From contig NC_037094.1 in assembly GCF_002994745.2 (NCBI RefSeq), forward strand, positions 6,246,001 through 6,310,000: 64,000 nucleotides of DNA. The letters run 5' to 3'. Below the pieces are notes generated by a model. It ran no database searches. It had not been told where the DNA came from and saw only the letters and a program-made list of their open reading frames with translations. Positions 61,456-64,000 of this stretch are shown here, one piece after another. The position numbers were made by a program, and so were the translations under genes. Position 1 is the first letter of the stretch. The number at the start of each line of letters is the position of its first letter. This stretch comes from Rosa chinensis. Its lineage: Eukaryota; Streptophyta; Magnoliopsida; Rosales; Rosaceae.

Positions 61456-64000
61456 ATGGCGGACTCTCACATCCAATTCTCCTTAGTGTCGTTATTTTTT
61501 TCCTCTGTGGTTTTCTCCACCACCATGACTGTCACGAATGCGAGTGCTTCATGCGATTCCGGCCCCGTCAGGCCCACCACCCCATTGGTCACGTTCCTCG
61601 AACAAGTAACACAAACGGCGTTGTCCACCTTCGGAAAACCCCACTTCGACCCCAAACTCTACGTCGATTTGGCGCTCAAGTCCGACCTGTCATTCACCCA
61701 AGACGCCTTTCATGAGCTTCCCAGGTCCGCAAACGGGTCAACGTCGGTCAATGATCTCAATGAGTTTATACACAACTACTTTGAGGGCGCAGGGGACGAT
61801 GTGGTGCTCGCTCAGCCGGAGGATTATGTCCCCGAGCCTGAAGGGTTCTTGCCCAAGGTGAAGAACCCGGAAGTGAGGGCCTGGGCTTTGGAGGTTCACT
61901 CGCTTTGGAAGAACTTGAGCCGGAAGGTGGCTGGTGGGGTCCACAAGAGGCCGGAGTTTCACACTCTGCTACCTCTGCCTGAGCAGTTCATTATTCCCGG
62001 TTCGAGGTTCAGAGAGGTTTATTATTGGGACTCTTATTGGGTTATTAGGTAAAAATTATTTCTCTTCTTTTCAGTTTGATAATGTGATGATAATCATATG
62101 CACTAATCATGATTAGAAGATTAGAACACTGTTTATAAAGAAGTAATCTTGACATTATAAATGTCTCTAGCTTCTTTCAGTTTGATCATGTTGTGTTAAT
62201 CAATTGCACTAATGTTTATAAAGAAGTAATGTTGCCATTTTAATCCTAGCTGTTGATTTTGCAATGAAATGAGAGCTGTTCATGATTCAATCTTACATCA
62301 TTTTGAGACAAAACACAATTGGTTTGCTGGTGTAAGATGGCAATGGCACCTTAGTGTTCCAATTAACCAGGAAAATAGTTATATTTCAGGAACAATTATA
62401 CAAACCTTGTTCCTTTTACTAATTTACATGAACTGGCTCTTCTTGGATATAATTTTATGTTGCAGGGGATTGCTAGCAAGCAAAATGTATGATACAGCAA
62501 AAGCAATTGTGACTAATCTCATTTTCCTCATAGAAGAGTATGGTTACGTCCTTAATGGTGCAAGGGCATATTACACTAACAGGAGGTAATCCACTATGGA
62601 CCAATTTTTAATCTGTCATTCCCTATTTTGCTTGCTTGTTCTCTCTGTTTAAACTTTGCCATTGACTGCTTAATGCACTACAGGCCTAATGTGATGATGT
62701 TTCTGCCTTGACAATTTTTGTAAACAGTCTTGACACGAATCATTAATGTTTTGGGATTGATGTTCAAAACATTGTGAACACTTTTAATTAATGTGATCCA
62801 AATGTCTTTGATATGCTCTGAGCTCTACCCCGAGCTTTGCTCTGTATTACACACTTGTAATTCCATTTCGAAACTGATCTTGGGGGCAAATTTTTCAGCC
62901 AACCACCCCTTCTGAGTGCAATGGTTTCCGAAATCTACAAGAGGACAGGAGATTTGGAGTTCGCTAGAAAAGCTCTGCCCGCACTAATCAAAGAACACGA
63001 ATTCTGGAATTCAGGTATTGACGGAAACTTTATACTTTGGAAGTTTCACATTCTCTTGTTCCATTCATCTGGTGTTTACAGTAATGCTTGTCTATCCTAC
63101 TTTGGTTTATAATCTGTAGTTGGTTTTGAATGTTCTAGTTTTCCGTCATTGTTCTGTTTTTGTAGGTATTCATAAGGTAGTTATTCAGGATGACCAAGCT
63201 TGTAATCACACTTTAAGTCGATATTATGCAATGTGGAACCAACCCAGGCCTGAATCTTCAACCACTGTATGTCCTCCTCTGCAGCTTAATTATCATAAGT
63301 TTTTCCGTTCAATCCATCAATGGTTGGGGAAACAGAGTGACTGACTAATCTTGATAACATATTATGCTTGTCAGGACAAGGAACTTGCTTCCAAGATCGA
63401 GAATGTTTCTGAGAAACAGCATTTTTACCGCGAAGTGGCTTCAACTGCTGAGACTGGATGGGATTTCAGTACAAGATGGATGAGGTAGATTTTTAAAACA
63501 GGGAGAAGAAATTAGTTCTGAGATCCTTATTTCGTTTATTGCTGTACTATACTCTAATGTCACATAAAACTGCTTGTGATGCATATGCTACTGTAATTAA
63601 GTTGTGTTTTCTTGTTGCAGGAACCATTCAGATTTCACAACATTGTCCACCACATCCATTTTACCAGTTGATTTAAATGCCTTCTTACTGGGAGTACGCC
63701 ACAGAACTTTTATCAAAATAAGCCATGTAAATTATGATCTTGGCACATAACAATATCCATTATGCAGATGGAACGTGACATTGCCTTCCTAGCAAAAGTT
63801 ACAGGAGACAGCAGCAATTCTGATCACTTCCTGAAGGCTTCGGAAGCAAGACACAAGGCCATTAAATCTGTTTTCTGGAATGCAAAGAAGGGGCAATGGC
63901 TTGATTACTGGCTCAATGATAGCTCATGCAATTCAGTATGTGATCTGCGAACTCTTTAGTTTTCTGGCAGTTACAGCAGTGATTGTCCTAATTTCACCTA
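61456..64000 (+). CDS. TRE1: Trehalase (glycoside hydrolase family 37), 3' end outside the window
   Basis: Seven exons are readable: 61456-62048, 62466-62585, 62899-63014, 63166-63266, 63375-63484, 63621-63693, 63768-63935. The next intron then runs to the window edge. The N-terminus has a hydrophobic segment (SLVSLFFSSVVFSTTM) like a signal sequence or anchor. The GH37 signature appears as PGSRFREVYYWDSYW, with Ser where Gly is usual. Then come NGARAYYTNRSQPPLLSAMV and ETGWDFSTRWMRN, which carries the catalytic-acid Asp known from E. coli trehalase. The second signature and catalytic base lie beyond the window. The enzyme splits trehalose into two glucose units; plants usually have one such gene, which limits trehalose build-up and affects stomata and drought response. 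Nothing seen suggests a broken gene. Confidence 0.93.

Overview
The window is nuclear DNA of a flowering plant. The housekeeping genes are plant-type (importin beta, ER BiP, glutamine-dependent NAD synthetase, ABCF3, trehalase). They carry plant-style GT-AG introns, and the spacers are crowded with plant transposon classes: LINEs, solo LTRs, hAT, Helitron, PIF/Tourist and Mutator-like MITEs. The proteins look eudicot. Rosaceae is my guess, which I cannot prove from the sequence alone.

Layout. Bases 1-9.3 kb are layered transposons: a likely Helitron (720-2487), a 5'-truncated LINE (2825-8369) into which two separate solo LTRs have inserted, and a small hAT element (8721-9324). A single-exon gene for a conserved tail-anchored plant protein follows (9814-10563). 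Between 10.8 and 14.6 kb a LINE 3' end is interrupted by a 2.8-kb hAT element that carries a 524-bp tandem array and a long TA/CA microsatellite. Between 15 and 22 kb lie a 135-bp tandem repeat, a minus-strand LINE split by another solo LTR, and a 2.2-kb terminal-inverted-repeat element carrying two copies of a captured NAD-malic enzyme exon. Between 22.4 and 26.9 kb are two broken, intron-bearing pseudogenes: the C-terminal half of the m6A methyltransferase MTA and the C-terminal part of an oligopeptide (OPT) transporter.

From 28 kb the window is gene-rich: importin beta-1 (minus), a 3.3-kb spacer with a Mutator-like MITE and a SINE-like insertion, BiP (plus, with an ER-stress element in its promoter), NAD synthetase (minus, 13 exons), two Tourist-like MITEs, ABCF3 (plus, 18 exons), a tRNA-Gly(CCC), a small uncharacterised gene, a region of local segmental duplications, and the first seven exons of a trehalase gene running off the right edge.

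The genes do not form one pathway. They are independent housekeeping functions: nuclear import, ER folding, NAD synthesis, translation-associated ABCF ATPase, trehalose hydrolysis. All exon boundaries were read by eye from splice signals and reading-frame continuity. The summed exon lengths give whole codon numbers: 872 aa for importin beta, 666 for BiP, 729 for NAD synthetase and 712 for ABCF3. I found no clearly new biological system. The strongest unusual signals are the exactly reconstructable nested transposons, the exon-capturing element and the hAT element with a higher-order repeat array.
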